Shown: positions 53,308 to 62,460 of the stretch, piece after piece
Numbering within the stretch: the stretch's first letter is position 1
Layout: every line of letters starts with the position of its first letter
DNA from: JBKPNZ01 sp046732895
Lineage (GTDB): Bacteria; Actinomycetota; Thermoleophilia; Solirubrobacterales; 70-9
Direction of reading: 5' to 3'
DNA: 64,000 bases
Assembly (NCBI GenBank): GCA_046732895.1
Contig: JBKPNZ010000024.1
Location: forward strand, 1 to 64,000
Position numbers and translations under genes: made by a program
The notes under the pieces: model-generated
What the model saw: only the letters and a program-made list of their open reading frames with translations
What the model was told of the DNA's origin: nothing
The model's database searches: none

Positions 53308-54249
53308 ATGCCTGAATTGCCGGAGGTCGAGACCGTCCGGCGGCAGTTGGAGCCGAAGGTCGTCGGCCGCCGGGTCGAGTCGGCCGAAGTGCTCGATGAG
53401 CGGTGGACGCGGCCGCGCTCGCCGCGTGAGCTCGAGCGGGCGGTGGCCGGCCGGCGGATCGAGGCGGTTGACCGGCGCGGGAAGTATCTGCTCGTGCGGC
53501 TGGAAGGGGATCACACCCTTGTCATGCATCTGCGGATGACGGGGAATCTGCTCCTTCGCCCAGCGGATGCGAGCGGCGAGTCCACCGTCGATCTGATGGA
53601 GGCACGGCTCGGCGGCCCCAGGTTGTATGAGTCGCATCCCGACGCACGTTTCCTGCGAGCGGTGATTCGGCTCGATGACGGCTCCGAGGTGTGGTTCACG
53701 GATGCGCGCCGCTTCGGGCACGCCGAAGTGCTGACGGGGGATGAGTTGGAGCCGTATTTTGCGGCGCGCCTTGGGCTCGAGCCGCTCTCCGACGAGCTCA
53801 CGCCGCAGGCGCTGTGCCGGGTTGCGGCGCGCCGGACCGCACCCCTCAAGTCGTTCCTGCTCAATCAGGCGGGAATCGCCGGGATCGGGAACATCTACGC
53901 CGACGAGGCGTTGTGGCGAGCCCGGCTGCATCCGCTCTCGCCCGCTGGGTCGATGCGACCAGAGCACTGCGAGGACCTGTGCGAGGGAATCGTGGAGGCG
54001 CTCGAAGCGGGCCTTGCGCACGGAGGCTCCTCGATCGACGACTACCGCGATGCCCGTGGCGCGCGCGGGTCCATGCAGGATGAGTTCCTGGTGCACACGC
54101 GAGAGGGCGAGCCGTGCGTGCGTTGTGGCGAGACGATCCGGCGGATCGTCGTGGGCGGGCGCTCGACCTATTTCTGCCCGGGCTGCCAGAAGCGCCTGCG
54201 CCGCCGCCGCAGGCGCACTCAGCGGCGCAGGGCCGCGAGCTCGGCGTGA
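53308..54249 (+). CDS. mutM: Formamidopyrimidine-DNA glycosylase (Fpg/MutM)
   Basis: The 313-residue bifunctional glycosylase/AP lyase removes 8-oxoguanine and formamidopyrimidines. It starts PELPEVETVRRQLEP, giving the catalytic N-terminal proline and Glu after Met removal. The helix-two-turn-helix is NQAGIAGIGNIYADEALWRA, and the zinc finger has CVRCGETI and FCPGCQK. It ends in an Arg-rich tail (RRRRRRTQRRR) that may add DNA contacts. It overlaps the following P1 peptidase gene by 4 bp. Confidence 0.95.
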   Translation: MPELPEVETVRRQLEPKVVGRRVESAEVLDERWTRPRSPRELERAVAGRRIEAVDRRGKYLLVRLEGDHTLVMHLRMTGNLLLRPADASGESTVDLMEARLGGPRLYESHPDARFLRAVIRLDDGSEVWFTDARRFGHAEVLTGDELEPYFAARLGLEPLSDELTPQALCRVAARRTAPLKSFLLNQAGIAGIGNIYADEALWRARLHPLSPAGSMRPEHCEDLCEGIVEALEAGLAHGGSSIDDYRDARGARGSMQDEFLVHTREGEPCVRCGETIRRIVVGGRSTYFCPGCQKRLRRRRRRTQRRRAASSA

Positions 54250-55175
54250 GCGAGGCGCTCGCCCCACCGGAGGGGTTCGGCATCGGTCACTGGACCGAGG
54301 CCGAGGGCGCGACCGGGTGCACCGTGGTGATCGCGCCTCCGGGCACGCAAGCGGGTGTGGACGTTCGCGGCGGTGGGCCGGGCACCCGCGAGACCGACGT
54401 GATCGGGCCGCTGGCGGGGACGGCGGAGGTGACGGCGGTGATGCTCGCCGGCGGGAGCGCGTACGGCCTGGCCGCCGCGGACGGTGCGATGCGCTGGCTG
54501 GAGGAGCATGGGCGCGGCTACCAGACGCCCGGTGGGCTGGTGCCGATCGTGCCCGCGGCGGTCATCTACGACCTGGTTGAGGGAGATCCGTCCTCGCGCC
54601 CCGATCATGAGTCGGGGAGAGCCGCCTGTGAAGCGGCGGCGCCTGCGGTACCCGAGCGGGGAAGGATCGGTGCCGGATCCGGTGCCGCGGTCGGGAAGAT
54701 CCTGGGGCGCGCGCGTGCGACGCCTGCGGGCGTCGGCTACGCGGCGGCGCGTGCGGGCCGGGGAGAGCTCGTCGCCGCGGTCGCGGTGGTGAATGCCTTT
54801 GGGGACGTGATCGGCGCGGATGGTGAGGTGCTCGCTGGGCCGCGCGGTGATGACGGCAGCCTCGCGCGCACCGCGGAGCTGATCGCCGACATGAAGGCGC
54901 CGCCCGAATGGGCGGCGCTGGAGGAGCGCAACACGACCCTCGTCTGCCTGATGACCGATGCCGCCCTCGACAAGCCGTCGTGCACCCGGGTCGCGCGCAT
55001 GGCCAGCGGCGGAGTGGCGCGGGCGGTCGACCCCGTGTTCTCGGACGTCGACGGCGATGTCGTCTTCTGCCTTGCCTCCGGCGGGCCTGCGCGCGATCGC
55101 TTCGCGACGACGGCGGTGGGGGCGCTCGCGGCGACCGTGACGGCCGCCGCGATCCGCGATGCCGTCAGCCGATAG
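54246..55175 (+). CDS. P1 family peptidase (self-processing Ntn-type)
   Basis: The 309-residue protein is related to DmpA aminopeptidases and nylon oligomer hydrolase NylC. It has GGGPGTRETDVIGPLA, the hydrophobic VTAVMLAGGSAYGLAAADG and GRIGAGSGAAVGKILGR. Self-cleavage is expected before Thr230 in RNTTLVCLMTD, which would become the N-terminal nucleophile of the small chain. Substrate is not known. The GTG start overlaps the mutM stop. No signal peptide is seen. Confidence 0.9.
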   Translation: MSEALAPPEGFGIGHWTEAEGATGCTVVIAPPGTQAGVDVRGGGPGTRETDVIGPLAGTAEVTAVMLAGGSAYGLAAADGAMRWLEEHGRGYQTPGGLVPIVPAAVIYDLVEGDPSSRPDHESGRAACEAAAPAVPERGRIGAGSGAAVGKILGRARATPAGVGYAAARAGRGELVAAVAVVNAFGDVIGADGEVLAGPRGDDGSLARTAELIADMKAPPEWAALEERNTTLVCLMTDAALDKPSCTRVARMASGGVARAVDPVFSDVDGDVVFCLASGGPARDRFATTAVGALAATVTAAAIRDAVSR

Positions 55176-55231
55176 CCGGCCGTTCGTCCACATGGGAGCC
55201 GTCCGGTTCCGAGTTCATCCTCTCGGTCCCC

Positions 55232-55987
55232 ATGCCCGGCGCTTATAAGACAGAGGCGGTGGTCCTGCGGTCCATCCGCTACGGCGAGGCCGATCGCGTG
55301 CTGCACCTCTACAGCGCCCATCGCGGTCGCGTGAGCGCGATCGCGAAGGGCGCGCGGCGGCCGCGCTCGCGCTTCGGGGGAAGGCTGGAGCCGTTCTTCC
55401 GCCTGGATCTAGTGCTCTACGAGGGCAGGGGGGAGCTGGCGACGGTGACCGCCGCCCACACCGTCGACGGACACGCGGCGCTGCGCGCGAGCGGTCCCGC
55501 GCTCGGGGCGGCGGCGCGTGCCTGCGACGCCGTGCTGCGCCTGCTCGACGAGGCACAGCCGAATCCCGCCGCCTACAACCTGCTGTGCCGCTATCTGGCG
55601 CTGCTGGACGAGGGTGAGCCAGGGAGTGGGCGCCATCCGGCCTCGCTCGAGGTCGATGGCGCCGCCGGAATGGCGACCGCGCTGGCGTTCCGGCTCAAAC
55701 TGGCGCTGGCGGCGGGGTTCTCGCCGGAGCTCTCCTCATGCGCACGGTGCGGCGAGGTCGATGACCTCCGCGGGTTCTCGGGCGCTGCGGGTGGGGTCGT
55801 GTGCGGGGCGTGCGAGCGGGGAGGGTTCGAGCTCACACGCGACGCCCACGCGTTCATGGTCGAGGCGCTGGGACGCCCCCTTGCGGATGCGCCCAGCGCG
55901 TCGCCGCGCGATCTGCGGCAGGTGGAGCGGGCGCTCGGCGAGACGCTCGAGCACCATGCGCACGTGCAGCTGCGCGCAGCCGCCTGA
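55232..55987 (+). CDS. recO: DNA repair protein RecO
   Basis: The 251-residue protein mediates RecA loading in the RecFOR pathway. It has an N-terminal OB fold (KTEAVVLRSIRYGEADRVLH, VSAIAKGARRPRSRFGGRLE), a helical middle, and a zinc site formed by CARCGEV and CGACERGG. ATG 55232 yields the typical start. It follows the P1 peptidase gene by 56 bp. Length is average. Confidence 0.93.
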   Translation: MPGAYKTEAVVLRSIRYGEADRVLHLYSAHRGRVSAIAKGARRPRSRFGGRLEPFFRLDLVLYEGRGELATVTAAHTVDGHAALRASGPALGAAARACDAVLRLLDEAQPNPAAYNLLCRYLALLDEGEPGSGRHPASLEVDGAAGMATALAFRLKLALAAGFSPELSSCARCGEVDDLRGFSGAAGGVVCGACERGGFELTRDAHAFMVEALGRPLADAPSASPRDLRQVERALGETLEHHAHVQLRAAA

Positions 55988-56018
55988 GAAGCTGCCCGTT
56001 CATCGCCACCGGGACGGT

Positions 56019-56797
56019 TCACTTGCCCGGCCGATAGAGGCGCTCGGTGATACGCAGTTGAACGGCGCGAGGCGAAGGGCGCGTGGCGCGGAGGAACCAG
56101 CGGATCGTGCGGCCGGGAACGATCGAGCGGCGGCCGCGATCGAAGGCGGCGAGGGACTCCGCCACGACCTGCGACGCGGGAATCTTACCGGGCACGAAGC
56201 CCGCCTCGTCGGGGTTCTCGTAGCCGGCGACGGCTTGCCACTCGGTCGGAACGGGACCGGGATTCACGGTTAGGACGCGCACGCCGCTGCCGCGCATCTC
56301 CTCCGAAAGGGCTTCGCCGAAGCTCAGGGCGAAGGCCTTGCCCGCCGCATAGACCGCCTGGTAGGGATGGGTTGCATGCCAGCGCTGGAGGCGACGATGA
56401 TCACGCCGCCGCGGGCGCGCTCGACCATCTGGGGGAGGAAGGCGTGGGTGAGGGTGATGACCGCCTCGCAGTTCAGGCGGATCTCCTCCGCTTCGCGCGC
56501 AGGGTTCTGCTCGAGGAAGCGGCCGTAGGTGCCGAAGCCGGCGTTGTTCACGAGGAGCTCGACATCCAGGCCGAGCTCGGCGATGCGTTTCGGCAGGCTG
56601 GGGGCGTCGGTCGCGAGGTCGCAGGCGATGACGTGTGCGTCGGTTGGCAACTCATCGGCGAGTGCCTCGAGCCGGTCGGTGCGCCGGGCCACCAGGATGA
56701 GCTCGTGGCTGCGCGCCGAGAGCTGGCGGGCGAATTCCGCGCCGATGCCGGAGGATGCGCCTGTGACGAGTGCCGCCGGACGGGGAGATTCGGGCAT
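56019..56797 (-). pseudogene. Short-chain dehydrogenase broken by a frameshift
   Basis: Two frames on the minus strand together make one SDR. The first (start 56797) has TGASSGIGAEFARQLSARS, LLVNNAGFGTYGRF and GGVIIVASSAGMQP. The second continues with YQAVYAAGKAFALSFGEAL (the active-site Tyr-x-x-x-Lys) and VLTVNPGPVPTEW. The frame changes near 56361-56366, where one base is missing from CCCTACCAG relative to the expected codons. Either the gene is inactive or the assembly has an error at this point. The intact protein would have about 260 residues, typical for classical SDRs. Confidence 0.85.
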
Positions 56798-56837
56798 GGG
56801 CTCAGCCTATGCTCTCTCGGAGGTGTCGAGGACCGAG

Positions 56838-57860
56838 ATGAAGCCGCCGAGTGCCGCCGCCAGGTCGCTGGAGGAGAGGGTGCGCGCATGGGAGGCGGAG
56901 TACCTGTGGGACCTCGCGACCCGCTCGTATCCGGCGGTGCGGCGTGAGCCCGAGGAGGACAGCCCGGTGCGCACGCCGTTCCAGCGCGATCGCGACCGGA
57001 TCGTGCACTCGAAGGCGTTCCGGCGGCTGAAGCACAAGACGCAGGTGTTCATCGCGCCGGAGGGAGACCACTACCGCACCCGCCTCACCCACACGCTCGA
57101 GACGTGCGGGATCGCGCGTACGGTGGCGCGGGCGCTGGGACTGAACGAGGATTTGACCGAGGCGATCGGGTTGGGGCACGACCTGGGGCATCCGCCGTTT
57201 GGGCATATCGGCGAGGAGGCGCTTGACAAGGCGCTGCAGGAGCACGGCGCCCGGCGGTTCAAGCACAACGTGCACTCGCTGCGGGTGGTGGACGTGCTGG
57301 AGCGAGACGGCGTGGGATTGAACCTGACGGAGGTGGTTCGTGACGGGATCCTGAATCACACCGGGCCGGAGAAGCCGGCGACGCTGGAGGGGCGCATCGT
57401 GAGGCTGGTGGATCGGGTGGCGTACATCAACCATGACCTCGACGACGCGCTGCGGGCGGGGATCCTGACGGCCGATGATCTGCCCGCGGCGGAGATCGAG
57501 CTGCTCGGTGAGACGGGCTCGCGGAGGATCGACACGCTTGTGCGCGACATCGTCGAGCGCTCGGGCGATGCGCGCGATATCGCGCAGAGTGAGGAGGTCG
57601 GCGGCGCGATGCTGCGCCTGCGGAGGTTCATGTTCGAGCGGGTGTACCTGGCGCCCGAGGCGCGCTCGGAGCACGAGCGGGTGCAGAGGACGGTGCGCGG
57701 GCTCTTCGACCACTACATGGACGAGCCCGATGAGGTGCCGGGTGATGCGCCGGCGGCCGACGATCTGCAGCGGGTGACCGATTGGATTGCGGGGATGACG
57801 GATCGCTTCTGCATCGCGACGTTCAGGCGCCTGGCGCTCCCGGAGGAGTCGCGCCTGTGA
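56838..57860 (+). CDS. dgt: Deoxyguanosinetriphosphate triphosphohydrolase-like protein
   Basis: The 340-residue HD-domain protein cleaves dNTPs to deoxynucleoside and tripolyphosphate. It starts with a helix, then RTPFQRDRDRIVHSKAFRRL, and the HD site: THTLETCGIARTVARAL, GLGHDLGHPPFGHIGEEAL (His113-Asp114) and INHDLDDALRAG. This is the shorter bacterial dGTPase-like family (Dgt2-type). ATG 56838 is preferred; GTG 56823 is in frame. It overlaps dnaG by 4 bp, a common arrangement in actinobacteria. Confidence 0.94.
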   Translation: MKPPSAAARSLEERVRAWEAEYLWDLATRSYPAVRREPEEDSPVRTPFQRDRDRIVHSKAFRRLKHKTQVFIAPEGDHYRTRLTHTLETCGIARTVARALGLNEDLTEAIGLGHDLGHPPFGHIGEEALDKALQEHGARRFKHNVHSLRVVDVLERDGVGLNLTEVVRDGILNHTGPEKPATLEGRIVRLVDRVAYINHDLDDALRAGILTADDLPAAEIELLGETGSRRIDTLVRDIVERSGDARDIAQSEEVGGAMLRLRRFMFERVYLAPEARSEHERVQRTVRGLFDHYMDEPDEVPGDAPAADDLQRVTDWIAGMTDRFCIATFRRLALPEESRL

Positions 57861-59656
57861 GCCGGTTCACGAATGCATCGATCGAGCGGGTGCGTGACTC
57901 GGTGGACTTCGTGGAGGTGGTCTCCGCCTACACGGATCTGAAGCGGGCGGGGGAGAGGTACAGCGGCCTGTGCCCGTTCCACGAGGAGAGGACGCCGAGC
58001 TTCTCGCTCGACCCGCGGGACAAGCTCTACTACTGCTTCGGGTGCGAGGCGCATGGGGACGTCTTCACGTTCGTTCAGGAGAAGGAGGGGCTGGCGTTCG
58101 GCGACGCGGTGGAGGCGCTGGCGGAGCGATATGGGGTGGAGGTGGAGCGCGAGAGCGAGGACCCCAAGGCGGAGGAGGCGCGCCGGCGGCGGGCGCGCCT
58201 GGGGGAGGTGCTGGAGCGGACCGCGGGCTTCTACGCGAGCTTCCTGTGGGAGGCGGAGGAGGCGCGAAAGGCGCGTGCGTATCTCGCCGGGAGGGGGCTG
58301 AAGGAGGAGGTTCTGCGGGAGTTCGGTGTCGGATATGCGCCGAGCGCATGGGACACGGTCGTGAAGCGGGGGCAGTCGGCGGGGTACTCGCTGCAGGAGC
58401 TGGCGGCGGCGGGGTTGGTGCAGAAGGGGCAGAAGGGGCCGGGGTTCTATGACCGCTTTCGCGCGCGGATCACGTTTCCGGTGCGCGATGGAAGGGGGCG
58501 GGTGCAGGGGTTCGGTGCGCGCGCGTCGCGGGATGGGCAGAAGCCGAAGTATCTGAACTCGCCCGAGGGAGAGCTGTACCGGAAGAAGCGGACCCTCTAC
58601 GGGATCGATGTGGCGCGCCCCGCGATCGCGAAGGCGGGAAGGGCTGTCGTCGTGGAGGGGTACACCGATGTGCTCGCCGCGCATCAGGCGGGGGTGCGGG
58701 AGGTGGTGGCGGTGATGGGAACGGCGATCACGCCCGAGCAGGTGCAGTTGCTGGCGGCGCACGCCGAGGAGGTGGTGTTGGCGCTTGATGCCGACCGTGC
58801 GGGGATGGAGGCGATGCTGCGGGCGCAGAGGGTTGCGAAGGGGAAGCGGGTGCGGTTGCGTGTGGCCGCAATGGAGGCGGGGAGGGATCCGGCGGATGTC
58901 CTTGCCGGTGAGGGGGCCAAGGCGGGTGCGGCGACCGCATTCCGGGAGGCGATCGACGCGGCGGACGACCTGCCCGTGTTCCACGTGCGGATGCTGCTCG
59001 ACGATGCGGATTTGAGCTCGCCGCAGGGGAGGGATCGGGCGCTCGACGAGGTGGTGCCGGTGCTCGTGGAGATGCCGGACTCGATTACGCGGGAGGAGCT
59101 GGTGAGTGAGGTGGCGGACCGGCTCGACGCGGACCTCGAGCTCGTGGGGCGCCGGCTTGCGGCGGGAGGGAGGAGAGGTCGTGCCGCGCAGGTGCGGGCG
59201 GTGCCGCGGGATGCGGAGCCGGCGCAGAAGAGTGAGCCGGCGCCTCCGCGGGCGTTGAGTTCCAGGGAGAGGCGGGAGCGGGCGCTGCTGGCGATGTGCA
59301 TCGCCTCGCCCACGGATGGGAGGGAGTTCCTGGAGAAGCTGACGCCGGGGCATCTGTCCTCGCCGCTCATGGTGCGCACGCGCGACTGGCTGCGGGAGCA
59401 CCTCGATGAGCCGACGCGCGGGCTGCCGCGCGACGATGAGGAGCTGGTCTCGGCGGTGACGTGGCTGGCGGCGCGCTCGGAGCGGGAGCCGGCGAGTCAC
59501 GAGGCGATGGACATGAACTTCCAGCAGCTCGAGCTGGCGAAGCTGGAGCACGAGATCGAGTCGGCGTCGCGGGACGGGGGCACGGTGCTGGTGGATCTGC
59601 AGCGCCGCCGTGGCGAGCTGACGGAGCGGATCGCCCGCTGGGAACCGGTGGACTAA
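57857..59656 (+). CDS. dnaG: DNA primase
   Basis: The 599-residue enzyme makes RNA primers for replication. The CHC2-type zinc site is C39, H42, C60 and C63 (LCPFHEERTPSFS and YYCFGCEAHGD). The primase core has FPVRDGRGRVQGFGAR, and the TOPRIM domain VVVEGYTDVLAAHQAG and LALDADRAGMEAM. The C-terminal helicase-binding region ends in a helix of Gln, Leu and Glu. The GTG start overlaps the dgt stop. The usual next gene of the macromolecular synthesis operon, rpoD, is not here; a tRNA gene follows. Confidence 0.96.
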   Translation: MSRFTNASIERVRDSVDFVEVVSAYTDLKRAGERYSGLCPFHEERTPSFSLDPRDKLYYCFGCEAHGDVFTFVQEKEGLAFGDAVEALAERYGVEVERESEDPKAEEARRRRARLGEVLERTAGFYASFLWEAEEARKARAYLAGRGLKEEVLREFGVGYAPSAWDTVVKRGQSAGYSLQELAAAGLVQKGQKGPGFYDRFRARITFPVRDGRGRVQGFGARASRDGQKPKYLNSPEGELYRKKRTLYGIDVARPAIAKAGRAVVVEGYTDVLAAHQAGVREVVAVMGTAITPEQVQLLAAHAEEVVLALDADRAGMEAMLRAQRVAKGKRVRLRVAAMEAGRDPADVLAGEGAKAGAATAFREAIDAADDLPVFHVRMLLDDADLSSPQGRDRALDEVVPVLVEMPDSITREELVSEVADRLDADLELVGRRLAAGGRRGRAAQVRAVPRDAEPAQKSEPAPPRALSSRERRERALLAMCIASPTDGREFLEKLTPGHLSSPLMVRTRDWLREHLDEPTRGLPRDDEELVSAVTWLAARSEREPASHEAMDMNFQQLELAKLEHEIESASRDGGTVLVDLQRRRGELTERIARWEPVD

Positions 59657-59710
59657 GGGCTTGGCGCACCGAGGCGGCGTCACCGGCCCGCGCCATCGCT
59701 TCGAATTCAG

Positions 59711-59781
59711 CTCCCCCGGGTGGATTCGAACCACCAAGACTTGATTAACAGTCAAGCATGTTGCCGTTACATCACGGGGGA
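59711..59781 (-). tRNA. tRNA-Asn (GTT)
   Basis: All arms form on the minus strand: acceptor TCCCCCG/CGGGGGA, D stem ATGT/ACAT, anticodon stem CTTGA/TCAAG with loop CTGTTAA (anticodon GTT, T33 present), and T arm GGTGG-TTCGAAT-CCACC. The discriminator is G and CCA is not encoded. It lies downstream of dnaG on the opposite strand. Confidence 0.95.
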
Positions 59782-59840
59782 TCTTGCGGGCGCCTTCCGG
59801 CACACGCGGGGGCAATTCTAGGACGGGCTCCCGGCCCCTG

Positions 59841-61028
59841 CTAACGGGCCGCGAACGCCTCTACGAGCTCCGCTCCTGCCGCCGCTCCGTCCTGCGCCCG
59901 CGACCACGCCGCGATCTCGCCTGCCCGCCGCCTGAACCTTCCCTCCGCCAGCACCCGCCGCACCACCGCACGCACCGTCCGCGGCGTCGTCAACCGCCAC
60001 GGCACCGTCAAGCCCGCACCCGCCCACGCCACCCGCGCGCCGTTCTCCGCCATGTCCCCAACCGCCGGGCAGCACACCACCGGCACCCCCTCACCCAGCG
60101 CCCGGCACACCGTCCCATGCCCGCCGTGGCACACCACCACGCCCGCCAGGGACATCACCTGCGAATACGAGAGCCACTCGACCACCACCGCATTCCCCGG
60201 CGCCTCCGGCAACGGCTCCCCGGGCCGATTCGTCGTCGCCAGCACCCTCACCGGCTCCTCCGCCAACCCCTCCAGCGCCGCCCTCACCAACCTCCCATCC
60301 GGGTCCTGTGCGGTGCTCGGCGCCACCACCACCAACGGCCCGTCACCCTCCGGCAGCTCCACCTCCTCATACGGCACCTCAAACGTCATCGGCCCCACCA
60401 CCCGCACCCACTCCGGCCAGACTCGCGGGTACTCCAGCTGCGGAAACGTCCCGACAAGGCACAGCTTCCGGCTGATCCCGCCATGGAACTCCTCCACCGG
60501 CCCCAACCCCACCTGCGCCCGCGTCTGGTTCAACTCATCCCGCCCCCTCCGTAACCCCGCCGTCAGAACCGGCAGCGCACCTCTCCACAACGCGCGTCCC
60601 ACCCCGGTCCGCGGCGGCTGCGCACCCACCGCGAAGAACGGCATCCCCGCCTCATGCACCGGATACACATGCGGCACCAGCGTCACGCGCCTCACTCCGA
60701 CCATCTCCGCCGCCAGTGCCGGCGCCAGCGTGAGGATGTCGCTCACCACCACGTCCGGCCTCCACTCCTCGAGCATCGGCACGAGCGCCCGCGCCGCATC
60801 CCCGGCGCTCGCCCCCTCACTCCCGGGCGGGGGAGGCGGAAACGTCCTGTACTCCTCCGCGGCCGTGAACCCCAATCCCTCACCCTCAACGGCCTCCCGC
60901 CAGCGCTCCCACGTCTCCACCAGCACCTCATGCCGACGCGCCCTCAACGCGCGCGCGAGCGCGATCGCCGGGAACGCGTGCCCCGCATCCCCAAAGGCCG
61001 CCACCACTGCCCGCAGGCTCCTACTCAC
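59841..61028 (-). CDS. GT1-type glycosyltransferase (MGT-like)
   Basis: The roughly 395-residue protein has a two-domain GT-B fold like macrolide and other natural-product glycosyltransferases. The N-terminal domain begins LRAVVAAFGDAGHAFPAIALA; the C-terminal nucleotide-sugar domain has VVVEWLSYSQVMSLAGVVVC and VCHGGHGTVCRALGEGVPVV, the family's donor-binding stretch (usually HxGxGT). GTG 61028 is the chosen start; ATG 61067 would add 13 residues. Acceptor and sugar are unknown. A gene on the opposite strand begins 80 bp away. Confidence 0.88.
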   Translation of the reverse strand: MSRSLRAVVAAFGDAGHAFPAIALARALRARRHEVLVETWERWREAVEGEGLGFTAAEEYRTFPPPPPGSEGASAGDAARALVPMLEEWRPDVVVSDILTLAPALAAEMVGVRRVTLVPHVYPVHEAGMPFFAVGAQPPRTGVGRALWRGALPVLTAGLRRGRDELNQTRAQVGLGPVEEFHGGISRKLCLVGTFPQLEYPRVWPEWVRVVGPMTFEVPYEEVELPEGDGPLVVVAPSTAQDPDGRLVRAALEGLAEEPVRVLATTNRPGEPLPEAPGNAVVVEWLSYSQVMSLAGVVVCHGGHGTVCRALGEGVPVVCCPAVGDMAENGARVAWAGAGLTVPWRLTTPRTVRAVVRRVLAEGRFRRRAGEIAAWSRAQDGAAAGAELVEAFAAR

Positions 61029-61107
61029 CCCGCGCTGCTGCAACTTCCCGTTCCGCCACATGCACACCTTGGCGCACCCAAACCCAAGGCGCTATCCCTT
61101 CGGGCCG

Positions 61108-61629
61108 ATGGCGTACCGCATCCGCAACCCCGCCGCCCGCCTGCGCTCCACCGTCGACGCACTCCCGCGCCGCACTCGCATCGCCATGCTTCGGGGCATC
61201 GAACAGAACCGCATCGTCGTCGGTGCCTACGCGGATCCTCGCAGCGGCGGCATCTGCCCAATGCTCGCCGCGCACCGCTCCGGCGGCCGCACAAGCGTCG
61301 CCTCCTTCGCCCGCGCCTGGGACGCCTTCACCGGCGCCAAGCGCCCGCGCCTCGCCACCCGCCGTGAGATCCGCGCCCTGCGCACGTACCTCGAGATGAG
61401 CCTGCTCCGGGAGGACGACGACGGCACCCCGATCACCGAGCTCGCCGCGGAGATCCGCGCCGAGCGCGCCTCCATGCCGCAGCCACCGGCCCTTCCCGAG
61501 CCGGAGGCGGGGAAGATCCGCATCCGCCGCCGCAAGAAGGGCACCGATCTGTTCGCCGCCGCCGAGGCCGAGCTCTCCGCCGAGCGCGCCACAGAGCTCC
61601 TCGGGGCCCCTGCCGCGCACCGCGGCTAG
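61108..61629 (+). CDS. Conserved hypothetical protein
   Basis: The 173-residue product (AYRIRNPAARLRSTVDALPR, RTRIAMLRGIEQNRIVVGAY, GGICPMLAAHRSGGRTSVAS) looks like a real, well-conserved soluble protein that I associate with Thermoleophilia genomes, but no function is known to me. Two highly basic patches (IRIRRRKKGTD) and a C-terminal Ala/Glu-rich helix are visible, and there is one cysteine. It is divergent from the glycosyltransferase and convergent with the SDR gene. Confidence 0.8.
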   Translation: MAYRIRNPAARLRSTVDALPRRTRIAMLRGIEQNRIVVGAYADPRSGGICPMLAAHRSGGRTSVASFARAWDAFTGAKRPRLATRREIRALRTYLEMSLLREDDDGTPITELAAEIRAERASMPQPPALPEPEAGKIRIRRRKKGTDLFAAAEAELSAERATELLGAPAAHRG

Positions 61630-61642
61630 CTGCCATCCGTCC

Positions 61643-62377
61643 CTAGGGCGCCCCCTCCAGCAACTCATCGGGGCGCGTGAACACCACCTCGGGAATCAAG
61701 CAATTCGGAGAGATCCGCAGCAGGAACCGCACGCTCTCCGCGATGTCCTCCGGGCGAATCATCTCCTCAGGCTTCACCGTCTCCTTCACCCAATCCGTCA
61801 TCGGCGTATCCACGAACCCGGGACACAGCGCCGTCACCTGAATCCCGTCCTTCGCGAGCTCCTTCTGCATCGCCTGGCTGAACCCGACCACCGCGAACTT
61901 CGTAGCCGAGTACACCGAGATCCACGGCTGCCCCGACTTCCCCGCGATCGACGCCGTGTTCACGATCAGCGCCTTGCGATGCTCACCACCCGCCTCCTTC
62001 AACATCCCCACCGTCTCGCGCGTCGTCAGCACGTACGAGCGGACGTTGATCGCGAGCTGCATGTCCAGCGCCTTCGTCTCGTAGTCGTCGATCGGTGAAC
62101 CAACCCCCAACCCCGCGTTGTTCACCAACACGTCGAGTCGCCCGTAGCGCTCGTTGTGCGCGCCCACGAGCGCAACTATCTCCTCCTCATTCATGACGTT
62201 GGCGGGCACGGCCTGCACCTCGAGGCCATCCTCCTTGAGCCCCGCGGCAGCCGCCTCCAGCTTCTCGGGCCGCCGCGCGGACACGGTCACCCCGTATCCG
62301 TCCTCCGCAAGCGCCCGGGCGATGGCCAACCCGATCCCGCTCGACCCACCTGTCACCAACGCCGCCCGATCCGCCAC
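61643..62377 (-). CDS. Short-chain dehydrogenase/reductase
   Basis: The 244-residue classical SDR has the NAD(P) motif LVTGGSSGIGLAIARAL, NNAGLGVG, the catalytic serine region VNTASIAG, YSATKFAVVGFSQ with the Tyr-x-x-x-Lys, and LCPGFVDTPM. Basic residues after the first strand (SARRPEKLE) suggest NADP. Unlike the SDR at 56019 it is intact. Substrate is unknown. It is divergent from the lipoprotein gene at 62461. Confidence 0.92.
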   Translation of the reverse strand: MADRAALVTGGSSGIGLAIARALAEDGYGVTVSARRPEKLEAAAAGLKEDGLEVQAVPANVMNEEEIVALVGAHNERYGRLDVLVNNAGLGVGSPIDDYETKALDMQLAINVRSYVLTTRETVGMLKEAGGEHRKALIVNTASIAGKSGQPWISVYSATKFAVVGFSQAMQKELAKDGIQVTALCPGFVDTPMTDWVKETVKPEEMIRPEDIAESVRFLLRISPNCLIPEVVFTRPDELLEGAP

Positions 62378-62460
62378 TCCGTTCCTCCTTCGCTCGCTGG
62401 GCGGCGCACCCTATCGGCACGCTTACCGTGCGATTAGCTGGCCTCCCTAGGATTCCCCCG

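Noticed and set aside
57713..59815. 700-codon open frame on the minus strand
   Set aside because: Antisense to dnaG and runs through tRNA-Asn; composition is Arg/Pro/His-rich, as in shadow frames.
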